Positions 34,733-44,041 of a stretch of DNA of 64,000 nt are shown in pieces. The stretch is from GCA-003244245 sp963823755. Lineage in GTDB: Bacteria; Actinomycetota; Actinomycetes; Mycobacteriales; Pseudonocardiaceae. The notes under the pieces are model-generated. The model ran no database searches. It was not told where the DNA came from and saw nothing but the letters and a program-made list of their open reading frames with translations. Where the stretch lies: assembly GCA_963823755.1 (NCBI GenBank), contig CAWGMP010000011.1:147479-211478 (forward strand), written 5' to 3'. Both the position numbers and the translations under genes were made by a program. Position 1 is the first letter of the stretch. Each line of letters starts with the position of its first letter.

Positions 34733-36434
34733 ACTGAACCGGAAAGATTATGCCAAGCTGTTCGGTCCGACGACCGGGGACCAGATACGGCTGGCCGACA
34801 CCGATCTGTTCATTCAGATCACCGAGGACTGTTGTGTCGGCGGTGACGAGGCGGTCTTCGGTGGCGGCAAGGTCATTCGCGAGTCCATGGGGCAATCCCT
34901 GACCACCCGCGCCGAGGGAGCACCGGACACGGTGATCACCGGGACGGTGCTGCTGGACCACGACCGGATCATCAAGGCCGATGTGGGAATTCGGGACGGC
35001 CGCATCACTGCGGTGGGCAAAGCCGGCAATTCGGACACCATGGATGGCGTCACCGAGGGCCTGGAGATCGGCCCGGCCACTGAAGTGATCGCCGGAAACG
35101 GCAAGATCCTCACCGCTGGCGCGGTCGACTCCCACGTGCACTTCATCTGCCCTCAGCAGTTGGAGGAGGCTCTGGCATCGGGAGTCACCACGGTCATCGG
35201 CGGGGGGACCGGCCCCGCCGAAGGATCCAAAGCCACCACGATCACCCCGGGCGCCTGGCACGTCGCCCGGATGCTGGAGGCGTTGGACGCCTGGCCGGTG
35301 AACGTCTTACTGCTGGGCAAGGGCAACACCGTCTCCCCCGAATCCATGCGCGAACAGGTCCTCGCCGGGGTTGCCGGATTCAAGGTCCACGAGGACTGGG
35401 GGGCGACCCCTGCCGCGTTGGACGCCTGCCTGCGGGTGTGCGACGAGTTCGGAGTCCAGGTCGCCGTGCACACCGACACCCTCAACGAGGCCGGGTTCGT
35501 CGAGACCACCATGCAGGCGGCGGACGGCCGCTGCTGGCACGCCTTCCACACCGAAGGCGCCGGCGGCGGACACGCCCCCGACATCCTGCGCGTGGTGGGA
35601 CAGCCGAACGTCTTGCCGTCCTCGACCAACCCCACCCGACCGTTCACGGTGAACACCGAGAAAGAGCACCTGGACATGCTCATGGTGTGCCACCACCTGA
35701 ACCCGGCCGTGTACGAGGACCTGAAGTTCGCCGAGAGCCGCATCCGCCCCACCACCATCGCGGCAGAAGACATCCTCCACGACATCGGCGCGATCTCGAT
35801 GATGAGTTCGGACGCCCAGGCCATGGGCCGGATCGGGGAGGTCATCACCCGGACCTGGCAGACCGCGCACGTCATGAAACAACGGCGCGGCCCACTCGAC
35901 GCGCAAGAGCCGGCCGACAACGCCAGGGCCCGCCGCTACGTCGCCAAGTACACCATCTGCCCGGCAGTAGCCCATGGCCTCGACCGCGAGGTCGGCTCGG
36001 TCCACCCGGGCAAACTAGCCGACCTGGTCCTGTGGGATCCGGCGCTGTTCGGTGTCAAGCCGGCTCTCGTCCTCAAGGGTGGCATGATCGCTTGGGCTCA
36101 GGTCGGGGACGCCAACGCCTCCATTCCCACGCCCCAGCCGGTGCTGCCACGGCCGATGTTCGGTGCCCAACCCACCGTCGCCCACGCCACCAGCGTCACG
36201 TTCGTCGCTCCCGGCGCCCTGGAGGAAGGGCTCGCCGACCGACTCGACATCCGCCGCCGTCTGGTGCCCGTCGGCAACACCCGTGCCTTGACCAAGGCAC
36301 AGATGCCGGAGAACACCGCCACCCCATGCCTACAGGTACGGTCCGACAACTTCGCCGTGACCATCGACGATGAGCTCGTTGAACCCCAACCGGTCAATCA
36401 CCTGCCCATGACGCAGCGGTACTTCCTGTTCTGA
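34725..36434 (+). CDS. ureC: Urease alpha (catalytic) subunit
   Basis: A 569-residue subunit hydrolysing urea to ammonia and carbamate at a di-nickel centre. The active-site parts are all present: HxH in VDSHVHFICPQQ (about 135-137), carbamylated Lys in GFKVHEDWGATP (about 220), His in HTDTLNEAGF and GGGHAPDI, the flap Cys-His in MVCHHLNP and Asp in SSDAQAMGR. The ATG at 34725 (MLELNRKDYAKLFGPTTGDQ) is the family start; the longer open frame upstream runs through ureB and is not coding. TGATG couples it to ureF. Confidence 0.97.
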   Translation: MLELNRKDYAKLFGPTTGDQIRLADTDLFIQITEDCCVGGDEAVFGGGKVIRESMGQSLTTRAEGAPDTVITGTVLLDHDRIIKADVGIRDGRITAVGKAGNSDTMDGVTEGLEIGPATEVIAGNGKILTAGAVDSHVHFICPQQLEEALASGVTTVIGGGTGPAEGSKATTITPGAWHVARMLEALDAWPVNVLLLGKGNTVSPESMREQVLAGVAGFKVHEDWGATPAALDACLRVCDEFGVQVAVHTDTLNEAGFVETTMQAADGRCWHAFHTEGAGGGHAPDILRVVGQPNVLPSSTNPTRPFTVNTEKEHLDMLMVCHHLNPAVYEDLKFAESRIRPTTIAAEDILHDIGAISMMSSDAQAMGRIGEVITRTWQTAHVMKQRRGPLDAQEPADNARARRYVAKYTICPAVAHGLDREVGSVHPGKLADLVLWDPALFGVKPALVLKGGMIAWAQVGDANASIPTPQPVLPRPMFGAQPTVAHATSVTFVAPGALEEGLADRLDIRRRLVPVGNTRALTKAQMPENTATPCLQVRSDNFAVTIDDELVEPQPVNHLPMTQRYFLF

Positions 36435-37147
36435 TGACGGTGCGCAACCCCGACACTGCGACGTCACCCAGCGCTACCGCAGCGTTGCTGTTACTCGCAG
36501 ATGGACGCTTTCCCGCCGGAGGGCATGCCCACTCCGGCGGTGTGGAGGCCGCCGTAGCCGCCGGCCGCGTCCATGACCTGCCGACGCTGGAAAGCTTCCT
36601 CACCGGGCGCGCCACCACCACCGGCGCTGTCGCCGCGGCTTTTTGCGCCGCGACCTGCGCCCGCTGGCCCGGCGAGATCCCCGCGATGACCGAGCTCGAC
36701 ACGGAGTTGGACGCCCGAACCCCCTCGGCTGCGTTGCGCGTCGCTTCCCGCAAACTCGGCCGGCAACTGCTGCGCGCCGCCCGGGTGGTATGGCCACATC
36801 CAGCCTGGGAACGCCTGACGACCGCTTACCCGGTCGGCCTGCACCAACCGATCATGCTGGGAGCCACTGCCGCAGTGGCCGCGCTGACGCCACGATCAGC
36901 GGCGCTGCTGGCCCTGCAGGAAGCGGTCGTCGGTCCAGCCACCGCCGCCGTGCGCCTGCTGGGTCTGGACCCCCTAGCCGTACACGCCACCGTGGCCCGG
37001 CTCGCCCCCTTGATGGATCACCTAGCCGCAGCCGCCGCCGAATACGCTCACGGCTCACCGCGGGACCTGCCCTGCCACAGTGCCACCCTGCTCGACATCC
37101 GCGCCGAACACCACATCACCTGGGAGGTGCGTCTCTTTGCCACCTGA
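36434..37147 (+). CDS. ureF: Urease accessory protein UreF
   Basis: A 237-residue helical chaperone that with UreD and UreG loads nickel into urease and gates UreG GTPase activity. LLLLADGRFPAGGHAHSGGV is the family N-terminus and GSPRDLPCHSATLLDIRAEH its C-terminus. The ATG shares one base with the ureC stop (TGATG). Confidence 0.9.
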   Translation: MTVRNPDTATSPSATAALLLLADGRFPAGGHAHSGGVEAAVAAGRVHDLPTLESFLTGRATTTGAVAAAFCAATCARWPGEIPAMTELDTELDARTPSAALRVASRKLGRQLLRAARVVWPHPAWERLTTAYPVGLHQPIMLGATAAVAALTPRSAALLALQEAVVGPATAAVRLLGLDPLAVHATVARLAPLMDHLAAAAAEYAHGSPRDLPCHSATLLDIRAEHHITWEVRLFAT

Positions 37148-37865
37148 ACCCGCGATCTCCGCCCCACCCGACGAAGACCCGACCAGCACTCATCCGCATC
37201 CGCACGGCGACCGCACCACGCCACTCGGACCGTGTCACGACCGTGCCCTGCGCATCGGAATCGGCGGTCCCGTCGGCTCCGGCAAGACCGCATTGGTCGC
37301 CGCGCTGTGCCGCACCTTCGCCGATACCCTGCGGCTCGCTGTCGTGACCAACGACATCTACACCACTGAGGACGCCGATTTCCTGCTCCGCCACAGCGTT
37401 CTCCCTGCCTCGCGCATCCGCGCGGTGGAAACCGGCTGCTGCCCCCACACCGCCATCCGCGATGACATCTCCGCCAACCTCGAAGCGATCGAGGAACTCG
37501 AAGCCGCCGCCGCGCCGCTGGACCTGATCCTCATCGAAAGCGGCGGGGACAACCTGACCGCCACCTTCAGCCGCGGACTCGTCGACCGTCAGATCTTCGT
37601 TATCGACGTCTCCGGTGGTGACAAGATTCCCCGCAAGGGAGGGCCCGGCATCATCACCGCAGATCTGCTCGTCATCAACAAGACCGATCTCGCCCCGCTG
37701 GTGAGCGCCGACCTGACAGTGATGGAAAACGATGCCAGGGCGCGACGCGGCAACGCACCCATCTGCATGGTGTCACTAGTCCGAGATCCGCACGCCACCG
37801 ACGTCGCTACCTGGGTGCGTCACCAGCTGACCACCGCCACCGCACCAGAGCCCTCCCCGCGATGA
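37137..37865 (+). CDS. ureG: Urease accessory GTPase UreG with His-rich N-terminus
   Basis: A 242-residue SIMIBI GTPase delivering nickel. It has the P-loop GIGGPVGSGKTAL, the metal-binding CCPHTAIRDDIS, LIESGGDNL, VIDVSGGDKIPRKGGPG and NKTDLAPL. The start is most likely TTG 37137, because GGGAGG (37122-37127) lies 9 nt upstream and the first 35 residues (including HPHPHGD) then resemble His-rich nickel-storing tails of other UreG proteins. A GTG/ATG start is not available at a fitting place. The His-rich tail may compensate for the missing UreE. Confidence 0.92.
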   Translation: MPPEPAISAPPDEDPTSTHPHPHGDRTTPLGPCHDRALRIGIGGPVGSGKTALVAALCRTFADTLRLAVVTNDIYTTEDADFLLRHSVLPASRIRAVETGCCPHTAIRDDISANLEAIEELEAAAAPLDLILIESGGDNLTATFSRGLVDRQIFVIDVSGGDKIPRKGGPGIITADLLVINKTDLAPLVSADLTVMENDARARRGNAPICMVSLVRDPHATDVATWVRHQLTTATAPEPSPR

Positions 37866-38737
37866 CGACCGCGCCTCCCGGCCAGCAGGGCACCGGCCAC
37901 ACCATCAGGGCTCATGCCCGTCTCACCACCGCTGCCACCCTTCGGGCCGACGGAACGACCGGCACCCGCGTCCATACGCTGCGCAGCGAACCACCGCTCC
38001 TGCTGCGCGTCACCGGCGCCGCAACGAGCGAAGTGTTTCCTGGGCGCCACGGAGCGCAAGTGCACCTGGTCGCCGGCGCTGCCGGTCCCCTCGGTGGCGA
38101 CCAGCTCCATCTGGAGATCGACGTTGCTGCCGGCACCACCCTCTTTCTGCGCGAAGTGGGCTCCACCCTCCTCCTCCCCGGTCAACATGCGGGTACCTCC
38201 ATCACACGAACCCACATCCACGTCGCCCCGGGAGCCACCTTCACGTGGGAAGCCGAGCCCATCATCGCCGCCCAGGGTTGCAACCACCGCAATGACGTCC
38301 AGGTCACCCTCGACGACGGTGCCCACCTGCTGCTGCGCGACAGCATCGTCCTCGGCCGGTACGGAGAGCAACCCGGTGACCTGCGCCACCGCCTGCGTAT
38401 CCGGTACGCCGACAAGCCCCTCTATGTACAAGAACTCACCATCGGTACACCCGGTCCGGGATGGGCAGGCCCGGCCGTCACCGACGGGCACCACTCTCTC
38501 GGATCGATCCTTGTGGTCAGTGCGGCCCTTCGCCACGACCACCTGGTCCCAGCGCCAGCACCGGAGACCGCGGTAAGCCCGCTACCCGGACCCGGTCTGG
38601 TCATCACGGCCGCAGCCCCCGACGCGCTCGCCCTCAGCCAGCGACTCAACGCAGCGCTCCGGATGGTGCTGGCCGATCAGCCCCAACAGACGGTGGCCCG
38701 GTATCAGGCTCCTCCGCCGGGCGGAGAGATCCCTTAG
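37862..38737 (+). CDS. ureD: Urease accessory protein UreD/UreH
   Basis: A 291-residue scaffold that binds apo-urease and recruits UreF-UreG. Recognised by VHLVAGAAGPLGGDQLHLEI, LREVGSTLLLPGQHAGTSIT, FTWEAEPIIAAQGCNHRNDV and a DSIVLGRYGEQPGDL segment. ATGA overlap with ureG. The stop codon TAG (38735-38737) overlaps the convergent EF-hand stop. Confidence 0.9.
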   Translation: MTTAPPGQQGTGHTIRAHARLTTAATLRADGTTGTRVHTLRSEPPLLLRVTGAATSEVFPGRHGAQVHLVAGAAGPLGGDQLHLEIDVAAGTTLFLREVGSTLLLPGQHAGTSITRTHIHVAPGATFTWEAEPIIAAQGCNHRNDVQVTLDDGAHLLLRDSIVLGRYGEQPGDLRHRLRIRYADKPLYVQELTIGTPGPGWAGPAVTDGHHSLGSILVVSAALRHDHLVPAPAPETAVSPLPGPGLVITAAAPDALALSQRLNAALRMVLADQPQQTVARYQAPPPGGEIP

Positions 38738-39279
38738 TTCGGCGGTCCCAACAACCAGTTCCCCGGCGCATTCTCATCATCGCTGAGATAGAACTCGACG
38801 ATGGCGGTCCGAAACTCCTGATAGCTGATTGCATTATCGCCGTCGCGGTCGAGCCGCCTGAACGCGTCGCTGGAATGCGCTGGGTCAATGCCGAGACCAT
38901 CATACATCTGCACATACTCATCGAAGTTGAGTGAGCCGTCCCCGCTGGTGTCCACAATACGCATAAATGCATCGGCGATCGTCAGCACTGCGCCCTCGAA
39001 GTTGTCCGGTGCCGTGACACTGGATTTCATGACATCGATGAACTCTTCCCGTCCAAGTCTTCCATCCCCACTGGTATCACCCGCGGCAAGCAGCAGACCC
39101 CACCATTTCTCGAAAGCACCCCGCAGCGCTTGCGCGTTCTCCGGGTCATGACCACCCGGCAGCGCGGTGAACAACGTAGCCATCTGCTGGAAATCGTCGT
39201 GGGTGAGGTAGCCGTCTCGCCCTTGATCGAACCAGTCGAAGAGAATGTTGAACTTCCGATCCTTCGCACTATCCGCCAT
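38734..39279 (-). CDS. Calerythrin-like protein with four EF-hands
   Basis: A 181-residue acidic calcium-binding protein. Four 12-residue loops are visible: DQGRDGYLTHDD, DTSGDGRLGREE, DTSGDGSLNFDE and DRDGDNAISYQE. The fourth has Asn at position 6 in place of Gly. Length and spacing match calerythrin of Saccharopolyspora erythraea and related sarcoplasmic calcium-binding proteins. No signal peptide, so it buffers or senses calcium in the cytoplasm. ATG 39279 has AAAGGAT 6 nt upstream; the frame is open further but without a site. Convergent with ureD; the two stop codons share bases. Confidence 0.92.
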   Translation of the reverse strand: MADSAKDRKFNILFDWFDQGRDGYLTHDDFQQMATLFTALPGGHDPENAQALRGAFEKWWGLLLAAGDTSGDGRLGREEFIDVMKSSVTAPDNFEGAVLTIADAFMRIVDTSGDGSLNFDEYVQMYDGLGIDPAHSSDAFRRLDRDGDNAISYQEFRTAIVEFYLSDDENAPGNWLLGPPN

Positions 39280-39483
39280 GAGTCGATCCTTTCGTCGATT
39301 ACCTGCCAGCGGAGGCTCCACGTGGTCACCTACCGTGCTACCCGCACACGGCCGTTGCGACCAACGAGATGTTGTCAAAGCGCACTTCCCCGGAGAACAC
39401 CCAGCCCGTCAACCTGACGGTGTCATCCCACCACACCCCGACAACTCTCATCCGTGACCGATACCGGGCTCGTAGACGAACCG

Positions 39484-39681
39484 AACGATTGATCACTACG
39501 TCCTGGTCGCGCAGACCCGGCCCGGCGATGTGATCGTCACGCCGTGGGGGTCGTCGATGGCCAACGATCACCTGCTGCGCCTTGAGGAGGTCGGCCCCAC
39601 CTGGGCGAATGTCGCGCGATCTTCGAAACCGACACCGACAGGGGGAGTGAAACATTGTGGTTGCTGGCCGGTGACGTGTAG
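39484..39681 (+). pseudogene. Fragment of a PCMT-like (isoaspartyl) methyltransferase
   Basis: YVLVAQTRPGDVIVTPWGSS followed by NDHLLRL is the C-terminal signature of protein-L-isoaspartate O-methyltransferase-type enzymes (QTRPGG.IVTPWG). After a frameshift near 39620 the frame FETDTDRGSETLWLLAGDV runs to a stop at 39681. The SAM-binding N-terminal domain is missing. On the opposite strand 39338-39470 ends with GEVRFDNISLVATAV, reminiscent of the end of a carbohydrate-binding beta-sandwich, another possible relic. Confidence 0.5.
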
Positions 39682-39763
39682 GCCTCGATCTCCGGCGGGC
39701 GGGTACCCCGCGCCGGTGCCACAACATGACAGTACCCATAGATGCGCCAACGTCGGGGCGGTA

Positions 39764-41101
39764 TCACATTCGGGTCATCGCTACTTTCTGTGCCCGGCGA
39801 GCCAGTTCAGCGAAATCCGGTCCCGACCTGGTCTTCAGGTCCCGAGCCAGGGGAGCTAACCGGGTGCGGGCGACACCGGACCGCAGCGGGGACACCGCCT
39901 CGATCGCCTGCGCGGCCAGGCGGGCAGCGTCAGGCTCACCGGTGATCGAATGCACCCGAGCCAAGATAATGCCCGCCTGCACGCCACCACGCCCGTAGTT
40001 GCCTTGAGCGAAGGTCCGTACGGACACTGCGGCCATCGACTCAGCGGTGTCGAGTGAGCCCAGGTGCAGGTGAACGTAGGATGTGCTGAGATCCATGTCG
40101 GCACGATGGTGGAGAGAGGGTGGCTCGTAGCCATCCCGGCTGCGAGCCAGCGCCGATCGGACCCGGCGGGCCGCCACCGCAGAGCCCGGATCCGCCAGCT
40201 GCGCCTGAGCCCATGCCGACACCACCGCCAGCTGGGAACCCAACGGCGCGACACGCGGATCATCCCGCGGCGCGCCGGCCAGGTGAACCTCGGCCAGCTG
40301 CGCCAGCTTCAGCGCATTGTTGGGCTGATCCCGGCCAATCAGCATCGACACGGCGTAGCGCAAGGCATACGAGACTCGATAGTTATCCCCGGCCTCGATC
40401 GCCAACTCCACCGCCCGGGCGAAGTGCTGATGCGCCGCCACCGGCGCATCACTGTCATGGCAACACCACGCAGCGATGACATGCAGATCAGCAAGTGCAG
40501 CCAGCAAGGCCCGGCGAGCTTCGTCTGATGCCTTCGCGGTCAGACACCCATCCGCCCAGTCAACCAGCGAACAGGCCAGCCCGGCTTGACCACCCACCGT
40601 CCGAGCAACCCCGGCGACCGCGGTAGTCACCTCACCGATCGCCTCGACATCGGCGCGCCCGATCCGCGCGGGGACCGCCACCGGCCGGCCCGACGGCAGA
40701 GCCGCTGGGCTCAGCACCTTGCCCAGCCCGGGAACAGCAGTCCCCAACACAGCCACCCCGGCCATCGCGAGCAGGTGCTCGAACTGACGTCTCAGCACCT
40801 CCGCCTCGTCCTCCCCGCTCAGCTCCCCACCCGGACTGTCCCCAGGATAAGCACCAAAGGACAACCCCATCACCGCACGAGGGACACCGAACCCGGTGCA
40901 GATACGTTCGAGCACGTCATAGGCCTGCACCTGACGACCCTTGATGATCTCAGAGACCTCGCTCTGACTCTGCCCGACCAACGCAGCGATCGTGCGCTGA
41001 GCGACACCAGCCTCATTGAGCAGGCGATACACCTGACTGATATCACGCGCAGCCAATGCCGCTCGCATGGCCGGGGCAGCGAACACAGCGGGATCCAGCA
41101 T
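39764..41101 (-). CDS. XRE-family regulator with a TPR-like sensor domain
   Basis: A 445-residue regulator. A helix-turn-helix lies at about residues 15-70 (ISQVYRLLNEAGVAQRTIAA then LVGQSQSEVSEIIKGRQ). The remaining ~350 residues form helical repeats rich in Ala and Leu (ALADLHVIAAWCCHDSDAPV, SYALRYAVSMLIGRDQPNNA, SIHG-type turns), as in the large actinobacterial XRE-TPR family whose ligands are mostly unknown. ATG 41101 is taken as start; a TTG at 41137 extends the frame by 12 codons. No partner gene of the DUF397 type is adjacent. Confidence 0.8.
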   Translation of the reverse strand: MLDPAVFAAPAMRAALAARDISQVYRLLNEAGVAQRTIAALVGQSQSEVSEIIKGRQVQAYDVLERICTGFGVPRAVMGLSFGAYPGDSPGGELSGEDEAEVLRRQFEHLLAMAGVAVLGTAVPGLGKVLSPAALPSGRPVAVPARIGRADVEAIGEVTTAVAGVARTVGGQAGLACSLVDWADGCLTAKASDEARRALLAALADLHVIAAWCCHDSDAPVAAHQHFARAVELAIEAGDNYRVSYALRYAVSMLIGRDQPNNALKLAQLAEVHLAGAPRDDPRVAPLGSQLAVVSAWAQAQLADPGSAVAARRVRSALARSRDGYEPPSLHHRADMDLSTSYVHLHLGSLDTAESMAAVSVRTFAQGNYGRGGVQAGIILARVHSITGEPDAARLAAQAIEAVSPLRSGVARTRLAPLARDLKTRSGPDFAELARRAQKVAMTRM

Positions 41102-41310
41102 GAGGGCAGATGCTAGCTCCAGCACGCCGGCCCGCAAGATCCACGCTGGTTCGACCCGGTAGTGATGGCCGACTCACAGCACAGGATCGAGAACCACCGA
41201 GTCGATAGATCTCGATCCGGGACTGTCAAGGTGGTCGCTGTGGGCTGGGGTCAGCGTCAGATGGATCACTATGGACGTGTGGACACCGCCTCATCGTCGC
41301 TGTACAAGGG

Positions 41311-41861
41311 CTACCGCAATAGGATGTCCTGCGCAGTCAGTCGCACCTGCAGCTCCTGATAGGCCTCGCCTCCAAGCCCTTCTGTCGAGGATCGCGGCGG
41401 CGTGTACGGCATGCGCAGGTAGGCGCAGATCACATCCACTATGGTCTGGCGGTGCTCGACGGTGCTGTGCGCCAGGCGTTCCAGCGCGTATAGGCCTGCC
41501 AGCCGCACCGGTGCCTTATCCGAGCCGAGTTGGTCGGCGGCTTTGGTGTACAGCTCGGTGATGCGCCGCTCGGTAGCGTCGCGGGTCGTGTGTACCAAAG
41601 TCAGTTCGGTATAGCGCTGTCTGCGGGCGGTCAGCAGCAGCGCCACCGCACCCCAGTGCCGATTACCAAGGTCCCCGCGGTGCGGATCGCGTCCAGCTGG
41701 ATCTGCGCCCCCTGTCCGCCGTAGCTGCGTAGCAGCACGAACCAAACCACTGCCACCACGGCGAGCATAACCAGCGCCCCCACATCAATGCTCCAGTTCG
41801 ACAACGGTCGCGGCGTGGGCGGCTCAGGCCGGTTGCTGCGTGCGGTCACCCCCTGGATCAT
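41311..41861 (-). pseudogene. Truncated pentapeptide-family membrane protein
   Basis: The N-terminal frame (41861 to about 41655) gives SNWSIDVGALVMLAVVAVVW, one membrane helix, and IQLDAIRTAGTLVIGTG. The continuation is in another frame (GAVALLLTARRQRYTELTLV, then RITELYTKAADQLGSDKAPV, RLAGLYALERLA and RQTIVDVICAYLRMPY). This is the conserved membrane-proximal half of actinobacterial pentapeptide-repeat proteins. The repeat domain is absent and the frame stops at 41311, so the gene is both frameshifted and truncated. Confidence 0.75.
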
Positions 41862-42247
41862 CGCTCAAGGTCGGACGTCAGTTTCGTTGGAAGACCGGAT
41901 GGTCGGCGTGGTCATGGAGCGAGCGATCCTGCACCTGCGACTTTCATCGCCGCTGGGCCATCGGGCTACACCGGCGGACCGGTAGCTGAGATGTCCGTTT
42001 TGTCAACTACCGGTGATCTTGCAAAATAATGGTCCTAACCTGCGATGATCCTGCAATCAGGATCTTCATTTTCTCAGGTCACGAAATCGGGCGATCCAGC
42101 CGATCAGCCGCACGGTGCCGTCGGGGTCCACGATGCGCAGTGTCCACCAGGCACCGTTCACCACCAGGGCGCGGCGTAACCTGTCGCTACCTCTTTGCCG
42201 GGGTCCGCCCCGGGGTAGCTCCCCGGGGCATCGGCAGGGGTTCCGGC

Positions 42248-43504
42248 ATGGGGAGGGTTTTCGTGGACGTTGACGACGACGCGCGGACGATCGGTGCGCG
42301 CGCTCGGATGATCCGGCGTCGTCGCGGGCTGAGTCTGGACGTGGTGGCAGGACTGGCTGGCATCACCGCGCAGTACCTGTCGATGTTGGAGCCTGGCCTG
42401 CGCGGGTTCAACCGGCGTGGACTGATCGAGGATCTCGCCGAGGCGCTGGGCTGCTCGGTGGCCGACTTGACCGGCCAGCCGTACCTGACACCGGACCGGG
42501 CGACTGTTGAGGGGCGAGCTGCGTTGCCCGGCATCAGTCTGGCGCTCAACAACTTCGGACCCGATGACGTTCCGGATGTCACGCCGCGACCGCTCGATGA
42601 GCTGGTGGCCTGGGCCAACAGCGCGAATGAGCATCGTGATCAGGGCCGGTTCGCACTGGCCGGGCGTGATCTGGGGGCGCTGCTGACTGAGCTGCAGGCG
42701 CACGCGCTGACGGCTGGATCGGCCGATCAAGCGCGCGCGTTCACAGCGCTTGTGCTGGCGTGCGTTGTGGCTGGCGACGTCGCGAATAGGATCGCGGGCA
42801 ATGTCGACTTGTCGGTCTCGGTGACCGGACGTGCGTACGATATGGCCTGTCGGTATGGCGATGCCGGGCTGATTGGTTTCGCCCGGTGGTGCTGGGCGCT
42901 GCAACTGATGTGGCTTACCGCCCGTGGCCGCGCGTCGCGGGTGCTCACCGCCGGGATTGACGAGCTAGGGTCATCAGTTCGTCTAGGTCATGAGGACACG
43001 CTCGTTGCGGAGATGCTCGGCATGACACATCTCGCGCAGGCGCAGCGCGCGGCGCGGGACAAGCAGAGTGACGATGCGCGCATGCATCTGACCGAGGCCG
43101 AGGGGATCGCCGCACGGATCGGGGAATGCAATGGGTTGCAAATGCATTTCGGTCCGACCGATGTCGCAGTGTGGCGTTTGGGGATAGGTATCGAGATGGG
43201 TGAGGGCGGCCGGGCTTACGAGGTGGCTACTCGGATGCCGTTGGACGTGGCCATCCTCGATAGCCAAGAGAGATCTGCGGCGTTGTATTTCGATCTGGCT
43301 CGGGCGCTAGTACAGGACGGACCCAACCGCGACGCGGAGGCGATCCGTCATCTGGACACCGCAGACCGCCTCGCCCCGACCCGAATCCGTAACGACCCCA
43401 TCGCCCGGGACCTAGTCGTCACGCTGGATCGGCGTGCTCCCCGTCGGGTATGGGAGCTGGACTCGCTGGCTAACCGCTTCGGCACCAGGAGCGCCAGGCC
43501 TTAA
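42248..43504 (+). CDS. XRE-family regulator heading a small-ORF cassette
   Basis: A 418-residue protein. The helix-turn-helix is at about residues 14-65 (RARMIRRRRGLSLDVVAGLA then GITAQYLSMLEPGLRGF). The remainder is alpha-helical with TPR-like pairs (GRFALAGRDLGALLTELQAH, AQRAARDKQSDDARMHLTEA, YFDLARALVQDGPNRDAEAI). ATG 42248 has AGGGG 8 nt upstream; the open frame reaches further up but does not look coding. Five small genes follow on the same strand with overlapping starts, so it likely controls or belongs to that unit. Confidence 0.85.
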   Translation: MGRVFVDVDDDARTIGARARMIRRRRGLSLDVVAGLAGITAQYLSMLEPGLRGFNRRGLIEDLAEALGCSVADLTGQPYLTPDRATVEGRAALPGISLALNNFGPDDVPDVTPRPLDELVAWANSANEHRDQGRFALAGRDLGALLTELQAHALTAGSADQARAFTALVLACVVAGDVANRIAGNVDLSVSVTGRAYDMACRYGDAGLIGFARWCWALQLMWLTARGRASRVLTAGIDELGSSVRLGHEDTLVAEMLGMTHLAQAQRAARDKQSDDARMHLTEAEGIAARIGECNGLQMHFGPTDVAVWRLGIGIEMGEGGRAYEVATRMPLDVAILDSQERSAALYFDLARALVQDGPNRDAEAIRHLDTADRLAPTRIRNDPIARDLVVTLDRRAPRRVWELDSLANRFGTRSARP

Positions 43505-43550
43505 ACACTGTGTTGACGCCGGGCGTGATCTAAGCCGCAGTGTGTGCCGG

Positions 43551-43769
43551 GTGACCAATAGCAGCAGTGAGTCGGCAGGTCGTAGCCGTAAGGTGATCCA
43601 TGCCACCTGCACCCGCCACGGTGGCGCGAGGGGCTTCACCAACCTGGCGGTAAGCAAGCGCGACGGCGTCATCGAGTTGGATCCGCACGTGACCGGTCAG
43701 GGTGTGCTGACGCTGGATGAGGACGCGGCGCAGGTTCTGTACGAGGCGCTCGGGGAGTGGCTCGGGTGA
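43551..43769 (+). CDS. Small protein, cassette gene 1 (unrecognised)
   Basis: A 72-residue product: KVIHATCTRHGGARGFTNLA, then acidic ELDPHVTGQGVLTLDEDAAQ and LYEALGEWLG. The N-terminal third is polar; the rest predicts mixed strand/helix. It starts at GTG 43551, 46 bp after the XRE stop, and its own stop overlaps the next GTG. No family recognised. Confidence 0.65.
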   Translation: MTNSSSESAGRSRKVIHATCTRHGGARGFTNLAVSKRDGVIELDPHVTGQGVLTLDEDAAQVLYEALGEWLG

Positions 43770-44041
43770 GCGCGCCGCACTGCCTTCACCTGCTGGCAGC
43801 CGATAGCGGGGTCGCCGAGGGTCACCGGTACGGCGTGCACCTGGCGCTGTGCGCAACGGTGCTGAACTCGTCGAGCTTGCCCCCCGCCCGCTGCCCCGAC
43901 GAGTGCGACTGCGAGGTCGCGTACTGCTCGGATTGCCTGCGCGCGGCCGCTGAGCGCAACGCCGAAGCGGGGGTGGCCTACACCACGCCCGGGGCGAGGT
44001 TGATGCTCGACTCATCGCCGTCGCAGTGGCCAGCTCGGTGA
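43766..44041 (+). CDS. Small cysteine-rich protein, cassette gene 2
   Basis: A 91-residue product with a short Cys cluster CPDECDCEVAYCSDCLRAAA that could bind zinc. GTGA overlap with the preceding gene sets the start. No homologue recognised; the second half (ERNAEAGVAYTTPGARLML) is unremarkable. Confidence 0.6.
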   Translation: MSAPHCLHLLAADSGVAEGHRYGVHLALCATVLNSSSLPPARCPDECDCEVAYCSDCLRAAAERNAEAGVAYTTPGARLMLDSSPSQWPAR

